A stretch of DNA of 64,000 bases from CAVXXB01 sp963765585 (lineage in GTDB: Bacteria > Calditrichota > Calditrichia > JAJRVZ01), in NCBI GenBank assembly GCA_963765585.1, contig CAVXXB010000005.1, forward strand, positions 225,306-289,305, read 5' to 3'. This document shows positions 1 to 8,905 of this stretch, piece after piece (within the stretch, counting starts at the first letter, position 1; every line of letters starts with the position of its first letter). Both the position numbers and the translations under genes were made by a program. The notes under the pieces were generated by a model, which was given only the letters and a program-made list of their open reading frames with translations, did no database searches and was not told where the DNA came from.

Positions 1-2
1 TG

Positions 3-743
3 GGCGTACCGGATGAGCCCCAGATTGAAAAGATTATTGATAGCGGAGATTCTGAATGCGAGTTAATTGGGCCAGGATGGTTTCCTACAGCGAATTCGGG
101 TTTTTGGGGCGAAACACCTTCCATGCTGCATTCGAAGGGAGATGGATCGAGTTATGCACAATATCAGGTGAATGTGGCCGCCGATGCTATTTATGATGTT
201 TATGCCTGGTGGGTCGCTTCAACAAACAGATGCACGGATACACCTTTTATTATTCACCATAAGCATGGCATCGATACAGTTTATAAAGATCAGGCTACGA
301 ATGGCTCCAGCTGGGTACCAATTGGTACGTATACATTTCGTGGAGATTCGAGTGAAAAAATTATTGTTTCTGATAAGGCGACCAATGGCACATATGTGGT
401 CGTGGATGCGATCCGTCTGGTCACTTATGATACTACCGTTACAGCATTAACGAATTCAGAGGTACGGCATGTACCTGAAAATTTTGTTTTGCATCAAAAT
501 TATCCCAATCCGTTTAATCCTGTCACCACGATTCAATATCAGCTGGCGAAACCAGGCCATGTGGATATAAGTATCTATAATTTACTTGGCGAAAAAATGA
601 CTACTTTAGTTAATACAATTCAGGCTGAGGGATATTATTCTACTGAATGGCATGCGGACGGGTTTGGAAGTGGTGTATATTTTTATCGCATGTTGACCGC
701 GGACGGTCAAATGCAAACAAGAAAACTAATCCTGCTAAAATAA
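3..743 (+). CDS. Secreted protein, 3' end: golvesin-like domain plus T9SS sorting tail (5' partial)
   Basis: The reading frame is open from base 3, so the gene begins outside the window; the first internal ATG (123) is not its start. About 245 residues are present. The first ~140 resemble the golvesin/Xly C-terminal-like beta-sandwich: a tract with SGFWGETPS, then YDVYAWW, then a DTVYKDQ strand, ending VVVDAIRLV. The last ~80 form a Por_Secre_tail-type domain with NYPNPFNPVTTIQYQL, YNLLGEKM, SGVYFYRM and a basic end KLILLK. In FCB bacteria such tails direct proteins through the type IX secretion system to the cell surface. The catalytic or main part lies upstream and cannot be judged; golvesin domains often close secreted hydrolases or lyases. 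A similar golvesin-like domain ends the ABC permease at 43540-46881. Confidence 0.8.
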   Translation, partial: GVPDEPQIEKIIDSGDSECELIGPGWFPTANSGFWGETPSMLHSKGDGSSYAQYQVNVAADAIYDVYAWWVASTNRCTDTPFIIHHKHGIDTVYKDQATNGSSWVPIGTYTFRGDSSEKIIVSDKATNGTYVVVDAIRLVTYDTTVTALTNSEVRHVPENFVLHQNYPNPFNPVTTIQYQLAKPGHVDISIYNLLGEKMTTLVNTIQAEGYYSTEWHADGFGSGVYFYRMLTADGQMQTRKLILLK

Positions 744-936
744 ATATATCCTTGAAGAAAATAATAATCAAATTAGCGCAAATCCTCAGCAATCCGCGTA
801 ATCCGCGTGCTATGGTAAAGTGATGAATGGCCCGCTGATCTCGCTGATTGAGCAGATTCTCGCCGATCTAAAAAATTAATTATACTTAAATCAGCGTAAA
901 TCCGTCTGATCTGTGTAATCTGCGTGCTAGTGGAAT
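744..936. repeat. Intergenic dispersed-repeat block (AATCCGCGT-type units)
   Basis: About 190 bp between convergent genes. It holds two direct arms, about 772-813 and 889-931, each built from 9-bp units resembling TCCGCGTAA and each ending in GCTA. Between them is a GGCCCGCTGAT segment that recurs near 49013 and, inverted, near 57066. The same unit family recurs near 20446, 20661, 29985, 48950, 57110 and 60551. No coding potential was seen. Confidence 0.6.
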
Positions 937-3107
937 TTATGCTAAGGCGCTTTCTTTTCCTGAGTCTCGGATAAATAAGCAGGAGGACTTGGTCAATTCC
1001 GGTGCTTCACGCATAAATTTGAACGGCAACTCATCTGCCAGGCCAAATACATTAATATCTGCTCCCGGTGCAGAGGCCATGGTGTCTGCAAATTTACCTA
1101 CCAGCACATGGAATTCGGTTTCTGCAGGCAGACGTGCGCGATCGGTCAGCCGATCCAGAAATGCGCTGAGACGTTTTTTGTCATCTTTGTCGGTGGTGGC
1201 CGTAATCAGATTTAATTGGCCTTCCCAGTTTAATTGCAGTTGCAGGGCAATGAGCATGCTAAGGTGCCAGTTGGGACTTTTATCGCGAATCCAGAAGTTG
1301 ACATTTTTTTGCATACCAAATGCCAGCCTGGGGTGTTGACGCAAAATAATGGCCCCCATTTCATGACGAATGGCCTGATTAACGATTTCACTAATCGTTT
1401 TATCCATCTTCGAATCATTGCCCAATGTTAAAAATAATGTATTGGGACGAAATGCACCGCCTTTCAAAGTTTGGATAACCAATTTAGTGCCATGAATAAA
1501 ATTAGAATCTTCTATTACCGTCGAATTTACAATAATGCCTTGTTTATCCAGAGGGGTTAGAAGGCTGGATAATTGGTTTTCTGTTTCCTCAGAATCCTCC
1601 TCTTTAACTGTAAAGGCAAATATGCTTCCCGTCGGGTAGGTTATATTTCGGATAAATTGCAGTGAACCGGACCACACATTCGGATCGTCAATTGGTAAGA
1701 GCAGATCGGGCTTCCAGGTGACCTGGTGGCGCGGAAATTTTGCCGCCAGCCTGGAGGCACGTTCGGCAATTACAAGTATCATTCCACCGCGAATATCACC
1801 GCCTTCAGTGGATAACCCGCGTCGTCCCAGCCAAAAGTATAATGCTATAATAATTAAAATCGCTAACACACTAAAAACCGGATTGATCAGCATCATAATA
1901 AAACCACAGCCCAGAGCGCCGGTCAGTGAGACAAAACGTGGAATTTTGAATGACGGCCGAAAACTGATAATATGCATACTTTGTTGAATAAACACTACCA
2001 GATTTAACATACCATAAGTGATCAGGAAAAACATGGTAATCAAAGAAGCCAGTGCATCCAGATTGCCAAAAACAAGCGCTAAAACGATGATTCCTGATGT
2101 AAAGATGAGGGCATTGCGGGGTTCGTTACTTTCAGTTTTTGCAGCAAAAAATTTACTGTATGGAATTGTTTTTTGCGCCGCCAGAGCCTGCAGGATTCTT
2201 GGCGCCCCTATAATACTTCCTAATGCCGAAGAGAATGTGGCCGCAAGGATTCCCATTAACACGATTGGACCCCACCAGGCATAGTCCACCATTACCATTT
2301 GGTTCGTTCTTAATTCGGATTCAGGGATAAATTTTGCCAGAACATAAGCCATGGCGACATATATGATTAAGGTGACGCCAATAGCTGCAAGTGTTCCCAG
2401 GGGAATGGCCTTTCTGGGATCTTCAAGATCACCTGATAGATTTGCGCCAGCCATAATTCCTGTTACCGCGGGGAAAAATATGGCAAATACAACCCAGAAA
2501 CCGGCGTCTTCAAATTGGCCAATCTGTACCATCTGCGTGCTCGCGGCTGCCGGGGTAAAAAAGAAGGAAAATAACGAAAGGCCGATGATACCCATGATAA
2601 AATATTGAATTTTAATGGCAAAATGCGCACTGATATAAGATATGGAAATCAAAACAATCCACACGCTGAATGAAATGACTATTGGTGAATGATCAGGAAA
2701 TATGCGAATCCAGCCTTCGGTAAAACCAACTATATAAAGTGCAGCGGAGAGCGTTTGTGATATATAAAATGGAATTCCCACACTGCCGCCCGCTTCCAGA
2801 CCCAGGGATTTTGAGATAATTGAATATGCTCCGCCGGCACCAATCTTTATATTTGTAGTGATTGATGACATGGATAATGCGGTGCAGATTGTAATTAACT
2901 TGGCCAGCAGAATGATAGCAACGGCACCGATAAAACCGGCATTACCAACCACCCAGCCCAAACGCAGGTACATGATGACACCAAGGATGGTCAGCACATC
3001 CGGTGTAAATACACCCCAAAGGTACCAAACTTCTTTTTTCCGGATTCAGAATTGCCCAGAGAAGTGAAAGTACTTTTTAAATTAGTTAACAGTGATGAAA
3101 CATTCAT
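937..3107 (-). CDS. SLC12-like cation-chloride cotransporter / APC permease (frameshifted near its N-terminus)
   Basis: Inner-membrane transporter of the APC superfamily, closest in appearance to SLC12 (Na-K-Cl or K-Cl cotransporter-like) proteins. The core begins LTILGVIMYLRLGWVVGNAG and spans about 12 hydrophobic helices over the first ~430 residues. A soluble C-terminal region of ~290 residues with the SLC12 pattern follows (VIAERASRLAAKFP, GAIILRQHPRLAFG, FLDRLTDRARLPAETEF). The N-terminal motif GTFG lies in another frame. Restoring one G in the G run at 3014-3017 reads GTFGGVFTPDVLTIL, the expected family motif, and joins the segments into ~723 residues starting from ATG at 3107. Without the repair the open part begins near 2997. 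The substrate is probably chloride with a cation, or an amino acid; this is inferred from family only. The gene is convergent with the upstream secreted protein gene. Confidence 0.8.
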
Positions 3108-3166
3108 AATCCGTGTGACCGTTTTATCTATAGTGAATAATACTATTTTGTTAGATAATACCTGGA

Positions 3167-3219
3167 TTCCCAAACTGAGTTTGGGAACCCAATTGTGTTC
3201 CCAAGTTCAACTTGGGAAC
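3167..3219. repeat. Pair of CCCAAG/CTTGGG palindromes
   Basis: Two consecutive palindromes: 3167-3187 (arms TTCCCAAA / TTTGGGAA) and 3197-3219 (arms GTTCCCAAG / CTTGGGAAC). They lie between the permease start and the DUF4397 gene terminator and resemble a dispersed intergenic palindrome family. Function unknown. Confidence 0.6.
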
Positions 3220-3342
3220 AAGAATCTGGACATGGCACAAAAAATATCTTTTACAAAAATCTAATCAGATATAATGAAAAAACAAAATATTAATATTGTA
3301 TTATCTTAAGTAGAATAGGACACACAATGGGGAGAGGGATGT

Positions 3343-3373
3343 AAAAAAAAGCCCGGATCATATGATCCGGGCT
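3343..3373 (-). terminator. Rho-independent terminator of the DUF4397 gene
   Basis: A perfect 24-bp palindrome with arms AGCCCGGATCAT (3350-3373) is flanked by eight A on the plus strand. On the minus strand this is a GC-rich hairpin followed by a U run, 10 bp after the stop codon at 3384. Confidence 0.9.
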
Positions 3374-3383
3374 ATAAGGGTGA

Positions 3384-6300
3384 CTATTTAATGAGTGTCA
3401 TTCGTTTGATCTGCGAGTAGCTTCCTGCTTGCAATACATACATATAGATTCCTGATGCCAGATCATTGGCATTAAAATCAACTTCATATTGACCGGCATT
3501 CTGCATACCGTCAACCAGATTAGCCACAAGACGTCCGGTTAAATCATATATCTTAAGTGATACATTTGCTGCTTCCGGAATCGAAAACTGAATCTTTGTG
3601 CTTGGATTAAATGGATTCGGGTAGTTCTGCTGCAACTGATATTCAGTTACTATCTGATTTTCGCCAAATTCGGCGATACTTGTTACCTGTTCAAAACCAT
3701 TGGAAATCATAATATCGTTCATGATATCTGTTTTATCATCAGAAAATAATTCAGGTAACTCAACCACATCACCATTCGCAAGTGCTGCAAAAAGCCCAAA
3801 TCCTGCACCATTATTATTGGCGTCAGGATTAACAAATCCTGAGGCGAATACAAACGCAGCGCCGCCACCCAGACCGCTCAAATCAGCTTTATAAATACCA
3901 ACCAGGCTGAACGAGGGTTTTGGTACATACACAACTATCCAATTCTTACGTGCTTTAAGCGATTTATATTCAGTAATATCGCCGTACTTTGCATTTTTTA
4001 TGGCAAGACCATATGCAAGAATATTGACACCTGGTGCATCTGTTGCACCATGCATTACTTTTAGATCAACCTGATCATCTTCCATGGCGGCTTCACGTGC
4101 GCCATCAGTGGCAAACAGGGTAAAGGCAATATCTTTGCCATCGGGATTTGGTGCAAAACCATCACCCAGCACACCATTGGCCACGACAACATAGGAACCA
4201 CCGTCGGCTAAGGTGACCGGAAACGTTGCGATGATATCACCGGCATCATTACTGCTGCCCGGTGCGACACCAATCTTAAGTTCTGTTTCTGCAGGCACGT
4301 CAACAAATGGCGTTGCTTTGCGGAACATAAAATCATCAAGGAATTTTTCACCATTGACATACACATCAACTACTTTGGCAGCCGGATCGGCAGCATTGTG
4401 AATTACCTGCAGACGGGCCATCGGTTTGGGCATTTCGATCATCGGCAGTTCAACCACATCACCTGTAGGAAGAGCGGCAAACAAACCAAAGGCAGCACCA
4501 CCATTATTATTATCAGGAGATAAGAAACCGGAAGCAAACACAGTGGCTGCGCCACCGCCTAAACCAGACAGATCGGCTTTAAAAGAAGCAACAATCGTTT
4601 CATTATCATTTCCTGGTGTTACATCAAGAATGTAATCACCGGCCGGTACGGATAAATAACCGGTAAACATGCCATACATGGCATCCTCAACCAACTTCGC
4701 TACATCACGTGCAATTACATCCACAGTCGGTGCGTCAGTTGAACCATGAAATACATTTAAATCAACTTTATCTGCTTCCATGGCGGCTTCACGTGCGCCA
4801 TCAGTAGCAAACAGGGTAAAGGCAATATCTTTGCCATCGGGATTTGGTGCAAAACCATCACCCAGCACACCATTGGCCACGACAACATAGGAACCACCGT
4901 CGGCTAAGGTGACCGGAAACGTTGCGATGATATCACCGGCATCATTACTGCTGCCCGGTGCGACACCAATCTTAAGTTCTGTTTCTGCAGGCACGTCAAC
5001 AAATGGCGTTGCTTTGCGGAACATAAAATCATCAAGGAATTTTTCACCATTGACATATACATCAACTACTTTGGCAGCCGGATCGGCAGCATTGTGAATT
5101 ACCTGCAGACGGGCCATCGGTTTGGGCATTTCGATCATCGGCAGTTCAACCACATCACCTGTAGGAAGAGCGGCAAACAAACCAAAGGCAGCACCACCAT
5201 TATTATCATCAGGAGATAAGAAACCGGAAGCAAACACAGTGGCTGCGCCACCGCCTAAACCAGACAGATCGGCTTTAAAAGAAGCAACGATGGTTTCATT
5301 ATCATTTCCTGGTGTTACATCAAGAATGTAATCACCGGCCGGTACGGATAAATAACCGGTAAACATGCCATACATGGCATCCTCAACCAACTTCGCTACA
5401 TCACGTGCAATTACATCCACAGTCGGTGCGTCAGTTGAACCATGAAATACATTTAAATCAACTTTATCTGCTTCCATGGCGGCTTCACGTGCGCCATCAG
5501 TAGCAAACAGGGTAAAGGCAATATCTTTGCCATCGGGATTTGGTGCAAAACCATCACCCAGCACACCATTGGCCACGACAACATAGGAACCACCGTCGGC
5601 TAAGGTGACCGGAAACGTTGCGATGATATCACCGGCATCATTACTGCTGCCCGGTGCGACACCAATCTTAAGTTCTGTTTCTGCAGGCACGTCAACAAAT
5701 GGCGTTGCTTTGCGGAACATAAAATCATCAAGGAATTTTTCACCATTGACATAGACATCAACTACTTTGGCAGCCGGATCGGCAGCATTGTGAATTACCT
5801 GCAGACGGGCCATCGGTTTGGGCATCTCGATCATCGGCAGTTCAACCACATCACCTGTAGGAAGAGCGGCAAACAAACCAAAGGCAGCACCACCATTATT
5901 ATTATCAGGAGATAAGAAACCGGAAGCAAACACAGTGGCTGCGCCACCGCCTAAACCAGACAGATCGGCTTTAAAAGAAGCAACATTGGTTAAATTATCA
6001 TTAGCGGGTGTTACATCAAGAATTACTTTCGTTGGAAGAATTCTTCTATAACCTTTATAATCACCATATGACAAATCATTTGCCAGTAACCATTTCCAGT
6101 TTCCCCAACCGGTATCGACCTTCGGCAAGTCCATATTGTTTGCAGCAAGTGAGGCATCGTTATTCTTATAGGATTTATCAAAACTTAAGAGAATATCAAC
6201 AGCAGGGGCATCAGTTGCACCATGGAGAATTAAAGCGTCTACTAAGAAAGGAAATAATCCTTTTTCTTTCACTTTATCGCGGGCAAACAGGGTAAAAGAA

Positions 6301-6659
6301 ATATCTTTGCCATCGGGGTTCGGTGCAAAACCATCACCCAGCACACCATTGGCCACAACTACATAGGAACCACCATCGGCTAAGGTGACCGGAAACGTTG
6401 CGATGATATCACCGGCATCATTACTACTTCCCGGTGCGACACCAATCTTAAGTTCTGTTTCTGCCGGCACGTCAACAAATGGCGTTGCTTTGCGGAACAT
6501 AAAATCATCAAGGAATTTTTCACCATTGACATACACATCAACCACTTTGGCAGCCGGATCAGCCGCATTGTGAATTACCTGCAATCGTGCGGATTTATCT
6601 TGAGCCAATAAAACGCCGGATGCAAGAACCAGTAAAAATAATGAGTAAAGAAAACGCAT
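3384..6659 (-). CDS. Large T9SS-secreted protein with four tandem DUF4397 double repeats
   Basis: 1091 residues. A signal peptide (MRFLYSLFLLVLASGVLLA) is followed by four tandem units of ~232 residues starting near residues 24, 284, 516 and 748. Each opens with ARLQVIHNAADPAAKVVDVY, typical of DUF4397 beta-rich domains, and holds a second, shorter half with a GS/ATDAP motif. Residues ~1010-1091 are a T9SS sorting tail (NYPNPFNPSTKIQFSI, DLTGRLVANL, ASGIYMYVL). The middle units are nearly identical at DNA level with a 696-bp period, indicating recent duplication or gene conversion. The second halves of the first and last units differ: the first has an extra NNDASLAANN-type tract, the last an NILAYGLAIKNAKYG tract. 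A strong ribosome site (GGAGG, 5-6 nt before ATG) supports the start. Probably a surface or matrix protein; no enzymatic motif seen. Confidence 0.88.
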   Translation of the reverse strand: MRFLYSLFLLVLASGVLLAQDKSARLQVIHNAADPAAKVVDVYVNGEKFLDDFMFRKATPFVDVPAETELKIGVAPGSSNDAGDIIATFPVTLADGGSYVVVANGVLGDGFAPNPDGKDISFTLFARDKVKEKGLFPFLVDALILHGATDAPAVDILLSFDKSYKNNDASLAANNMDLPKVDTGWGNWKWLLANDLSYGDYKGYRRILPTKVILDVTPANDNLTNVASFKADLSGLGGGAATVFASGFLSPDNNNGGAAFGLFAALPTGDVVELPMIEMPKPMARLQVIHNAADPAAKVVDVYVNGEKFLDDFMFRKATPFVDVPAETELKIGVAPGSSNDAGDIIATFPVTLADGGSYVVVANGVLGDGFAPNPDGKDIAFTLFATDGAREAAMEADKVDLNVFHGSTDAPTVDVIARDVAKLVEDAMYGMFTGYLSVPAGDYILDVTPGNDNETIVASFKADLSGLGGGAATVFASGFLSPDDNNGGAAFGLFAALPTGDVVELPMIEMPKPMARLQVIHNAADPAAKVVDVYVNGEKFLDDFMFRKATPFVDVPAETELKIGVAPGSSNDAGDIIATFPVTLADGGSYVVVANGVLGDGFAPNPDGKDIAFTLFATDGAREAAMEADKVDLNVFHGSTDAPTVDVIARDVAKLVEDAMYGMFTGYLSVPAGDYILDVTPGNDNETIVASFKADLSGLGGGAATVFASGFLSPDNNNGGAAFGLFAALPTGDVVELPMIEMPKPMARLQVIHNAADPAAKVVDVYVNGEKFLDDFMFRKATPFVDVPAETELKIGVAPGSSNDAGDIIATFPVTLADGGSYVVVANGVLGDGFAPNPDGKDIAFTLFATDGAREAAMEDDQVDLKVMHGATDAPGVNILAYGLAIKNAKYGDITEYKSLKARKNWIVVYVPKPSFSLVGIYKADLSGLGGGAAFVFASGFVNPDANNNGAGFGLFAALANGDVVELPELFSDDKTDIMNDIMISNGFEQVTSIAEFGENQIVTEYQLQQNYPNPFNPSTKIQFSIPEAANVSLKIYDLTGRLVANLVDGMQNAGQYEVDFNANDLASGIYMYVLQAGSYSQIKRMTLIK

Positions 6660-6778
6660 AATAACCTCCGAGATTAAATAAATAAATTAGTTAGATGAAA
6701 ATTGTAATTATTTGATTCAATCATAGGAACAAGCATAAATATAAAAATATTCCAATAAACTAAAAAAATTACGCTCAA

Positions 6779-6802
6779 AACGCTTATATCATATTAAGCG
6801 TT
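6779..6802. promoter_or_regulatory. Inverted repeat upstream of the DUF4397 gene
   Basis: Perfect 8-bp arms AACGCTTA / TAAGCGTT separated by 8 bp, about 120 bp before the DUF4397 start codon in an AT-rich gap (6660-6955). It could be an operator or the weak terminator of the upstream DoxX gene; nothing else is recognisable in this gap. Confidence 0.35.
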
Positions 6803-6955
6803 AAAATTGTGGTTGTTAACTGTATTATAAACATATAATTAGAATGCCTATCATTAAGAGTAAATAGTTTAAAAAATATAAGGAGTGATTATATGGGTAT
6901 TATTTAATTGTACAAGGAATCTAATAATGAAAATACAAAATGATTATATTATTTT

Positions 6956-7435
6956 CTAATCAGACCTCTGCAGAGATAATCCGCCGCGAACGGTTCCACC
7001 TAATACTATACCTGCGCCAATCAGTACCAAATTCTTAAATATGTATTGACCTTCCAGTGTTAGTCCAAAGGGGAAGGTCTTCCAGACTACATCCGGTAAA
7101 ATAAATACTGGCAATACCGTACCCGGCATTTGTAAAAAAAGCAATAGCAGAGTGAGCCTCATGAATTTCCCTGTAATCAAACCAAGTCCAATCAGTGTTT
7201 CCCATGCTGCGAGAATAGGTATAAATAAATCCGGATTCATGAAGTAAACTGTGTTTCGCACCAGGTTCTCAGCCGGACTAAGTCCTGGAAAAAACTTAAG
7301 CATGCCAAACCAGAAAAATATGATCCCGAGACCTATGCGTAATATTTGCAGACCTGAATTTGCCATCCAGCGAGTGAGAAATTGATCGAATTCATTAAAG
7401 TATTTTTTTATAAATTTTTCTTCAATTGTTTGCAT
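6956..7435 (-). CDS. DoxX-like four-helix membrane protein
   Basis: 159 residues with four predicted membrane helices (about 29-49, 70-90, 93-112 and 130-149). The first has the DoxX/DUF417-type pattern RIGLGIIFFWFGMLKFFPG. Family members are small inner-membrane proteins, some linked to quinone or thiol redox processes, but no catalytic residue is evident here. A GAGGAT ribosome site precedes the ATG. The gene lies 23 bp after a small diheme lipoprotein gene on the same strand, so the two may be co-transcribed in a redox-related unit; this link is inferred from spacing alone. Confidence 0.75.
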   Translation of the reverse strand: MQTIEEKFIKKYFNEFDQFLTRWMANSGLQILRIGLGIIFFWFGMLKFFPGLSPAENLVRNTVYFMNPDLFIPILAAWETLIGLGLITGKFMRLTLLLLFLQMPGTVLPVFILPDVVWKTFPFGLTLEGQYIFKNLVLIGAGIVLGGTVRGGLSLQRSD

Positions 7436-7458
7436 TACAATCCTCGATTATCTTGGTC

Positions 7459-7689
7459 CTACCATTTCTTGTCATGACAACTGTGACAGGAAGGTGCTTT
7501 GTCAGTTCCCTGCAAATTTTCTCCATGGCAACTGGTGCAATTTTCATCAGGTTTATTTAGACCGGGCTTATGCATGATGCCATCTTCATTAATTGTATGA
7601 TCAGCAGGTGCGTTATTTTCTGATTCCATAGTCGTTTCACAGGCAACTATCAGCAGCAGTATAACAATTAAGGCAAATATAAATTTCAT
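7459..7689 (-). CDS. Small lipoprotein with two CxxCH heme motifs
   Basis: 76 residues from the ATG at 7689, chosen because a GGAG ribosome site precedes it and because it gives a clean lipoprotein signal (MKFIFALIVILLLIVAC). A longer reading frame from 7785 lacks such support. After the lipidated cysteine come ~35 variable residues, then CTSCH and CHSCH separated by 12 residues, and the end CHDKKW. Two CxxCH motifs predict two covalently bound c-type hemes. The probable location is the outer leaflet of the inner membrane or the outer membrane, with a role in electron transfer. It precedes the DoxX-like gene by 23 bp on the same strand. Confidence 0.75.
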   Translation of the reverse strand: MKFIFALIVILLLIVACETTMESENNAPADHTINEDGIMHKPGLNKPDENCTSCHGENLQGTDKAPSCHSCHDKKW

Positions 7690-7793
7690 ATTATGATTCT
7701 CCGTAATTCCTTGTTTATTTAGGTTTATGAATTTCATGTTGCAGCTCCCGGCTGCAATCAAAAAATAAAAGATTATACAAATCACATGAATTA

Positions 7794-7971
7794 TTTAACC
7801 GCAATGACGCGAAGGAAATGCAAAGCGCACAAAGTTTTTTATTAATTTGAAGAATTATGAATTTTATCTTTGCGAATCTTGTGTTTTCTTTGCGGCTTAG
7901 CGGTAAATTTTTAAAGTCTTGGCTATAAACTTTTAACTAGCCGATAGCCTATTGCCAACTGCCAATAGCCA
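7794..7971. repeat. Long imperfect hairpin repeat (TTTGCGG/CCGCAAA family) with adjoining short repeats
   Basis: Arm 7794-7838 contains AACCGC and GCAAAGCGCACAAAG. Arm 7869-7911 contains CTTTGCG, CTTTGCGG and AGCGGTAAA in inverse orientation, so the transcript would fold into a long hairpin. A tract of TTGCCAACTGCCAATAGCC-type 8-bp units follows at 7939-7971. Related arms recur at 26208, 30058-30170 and 47930-48025. No gene lies in this gap. Confidence 0.65.
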
Positions 7972-7984
7972 CAAACTTACATCT

Positions 7985-8896
7985 TCAGCACATTAATAGT
8001 ATCGTATCCGTTACCGCCGATCCAAACACGCCAATCCCATCTCCCTCGATATCAAATAGCGGTTCATGGAGATTACCGTCCGGTTCCTGTACATTGGCCT
8101 GGGTATTATAAAAATGATAAAAATTTTTGTCTCCGGCATAAAGTATCAACCGATAATTGCCATAAAACCAGAATTGAAACCATGTTAATTCAATAACAGA
8201 ATTTCCGTCAATTTCATTTTCGGGCCGCGTCCACCTGGCTGAATATTGAAAGTCCTCAACCTTGGCGCCCTCATCCAATGCTTCCTGTATTTCAAAGCCA
8301 AATGGATTTTCATAGATAAATGATTCCACACTGGCTTCCAGAGAAGCGATTGAAAGCAGGAAAAAAGCAGAGTTTGGCGACTGGCTGTAATTAACACGTG
8401 GGGAGATCAGTTGTCCGTTGTCATCCGTCTGGCGATAAAAAAGATCACCATAGATTGAATTTACCAGGTCTATTTCCAATCCCGCATCCGGTACTGTGGT
8501 TACTGATGATGCCTGTAACTGATTGCCGTCGATAACTGCACTAATGTTTATACGGTAACTGACGCCATTTGCAATGATCAGATCAGTCCCGGGATATTCA
8601 AAACTTCCTTTGCCAGGATTATAAGATAATGGATAGATGTCGCCGTTATCCAGCTCAGTAATAGTTACTTCCGCTGTCCTGAGCGCAATTTCATCTTTTT
8701 TAATTTCCTGACCGATAGCAAAATTTCTGGTTATACGGATGTCATTCACCGGCCGATTTGGATATATATAGCCCTCTATTACTATTTTAGGTTCGTAGGT
8801 GCGTTCATCAACCGATACCGATGTTTTTCCACAGGCAAACAAGTAAAAACCCAGGGCTGCAATTAGCAGGTATTTGCAATCAAAGTATTTATTCAT
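7985..8896 (-). CDS. DUF4249 family lipoprotein partnering a TonB receptor
   Basis: 303 residues. A lipoprotein signal with LFAC lipobox precedes the DUF4249 pattern near the N-terminus: KIVIEGYIYPNRPVNDIRITR, a paired-strand region with AEVTITELDNG, then SYRINISAVIDGNQLQASSVTTVP. Members are outer-membrane-associated lipoproteins of FCB bacteria, usually encoded next to a TonB-dependent receptor. The start is supported by an AGAGGTG ribosome site. The receptor gene ends 9 bp upstream on the same strand, so the pair is a two-gene operon. The likely role is to assist ligand capture or uptake at the cell surface; the ligand is unknown. Confidence 0.82.
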   Translation of the reverse strand: MNKYFDCKYLLIAALGFYLFACGKTSVSVDERTYEPKIVIEGYIYPNRPVNDIRITRNFAIGQEIKKDEIALRTAEVTITELDNGDIYPLSYNPGKGSFEYPGTDLIIANGVSYRINISAVIDGNQLQASSVTTVPDAGLEIDLVNSIYGDLFYRQTDDNGQLISPRVNYSQSPNSAFFLLSIASLEASVESFIYENPFGFEIQEALDEGAKVEDFQYSARWTRPENEIDGNSVIELTWFQFWFYGNYRLILYAGDKNFYHFYNTQANVQEPDGNLHEPLFDIEGDGIGVFGSAVTDTILLMC

Positions 8897-8905
8897 AATA
8901 CACCT

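Noticed and set aside
4213..6573. Recurring plus-strand open frames of 60-77 codons inside the DUF4397 gene
   Set aside because: They are antisense shadows repeated with the 696-bp unit; none has a ribosome site or resembles a protein family.
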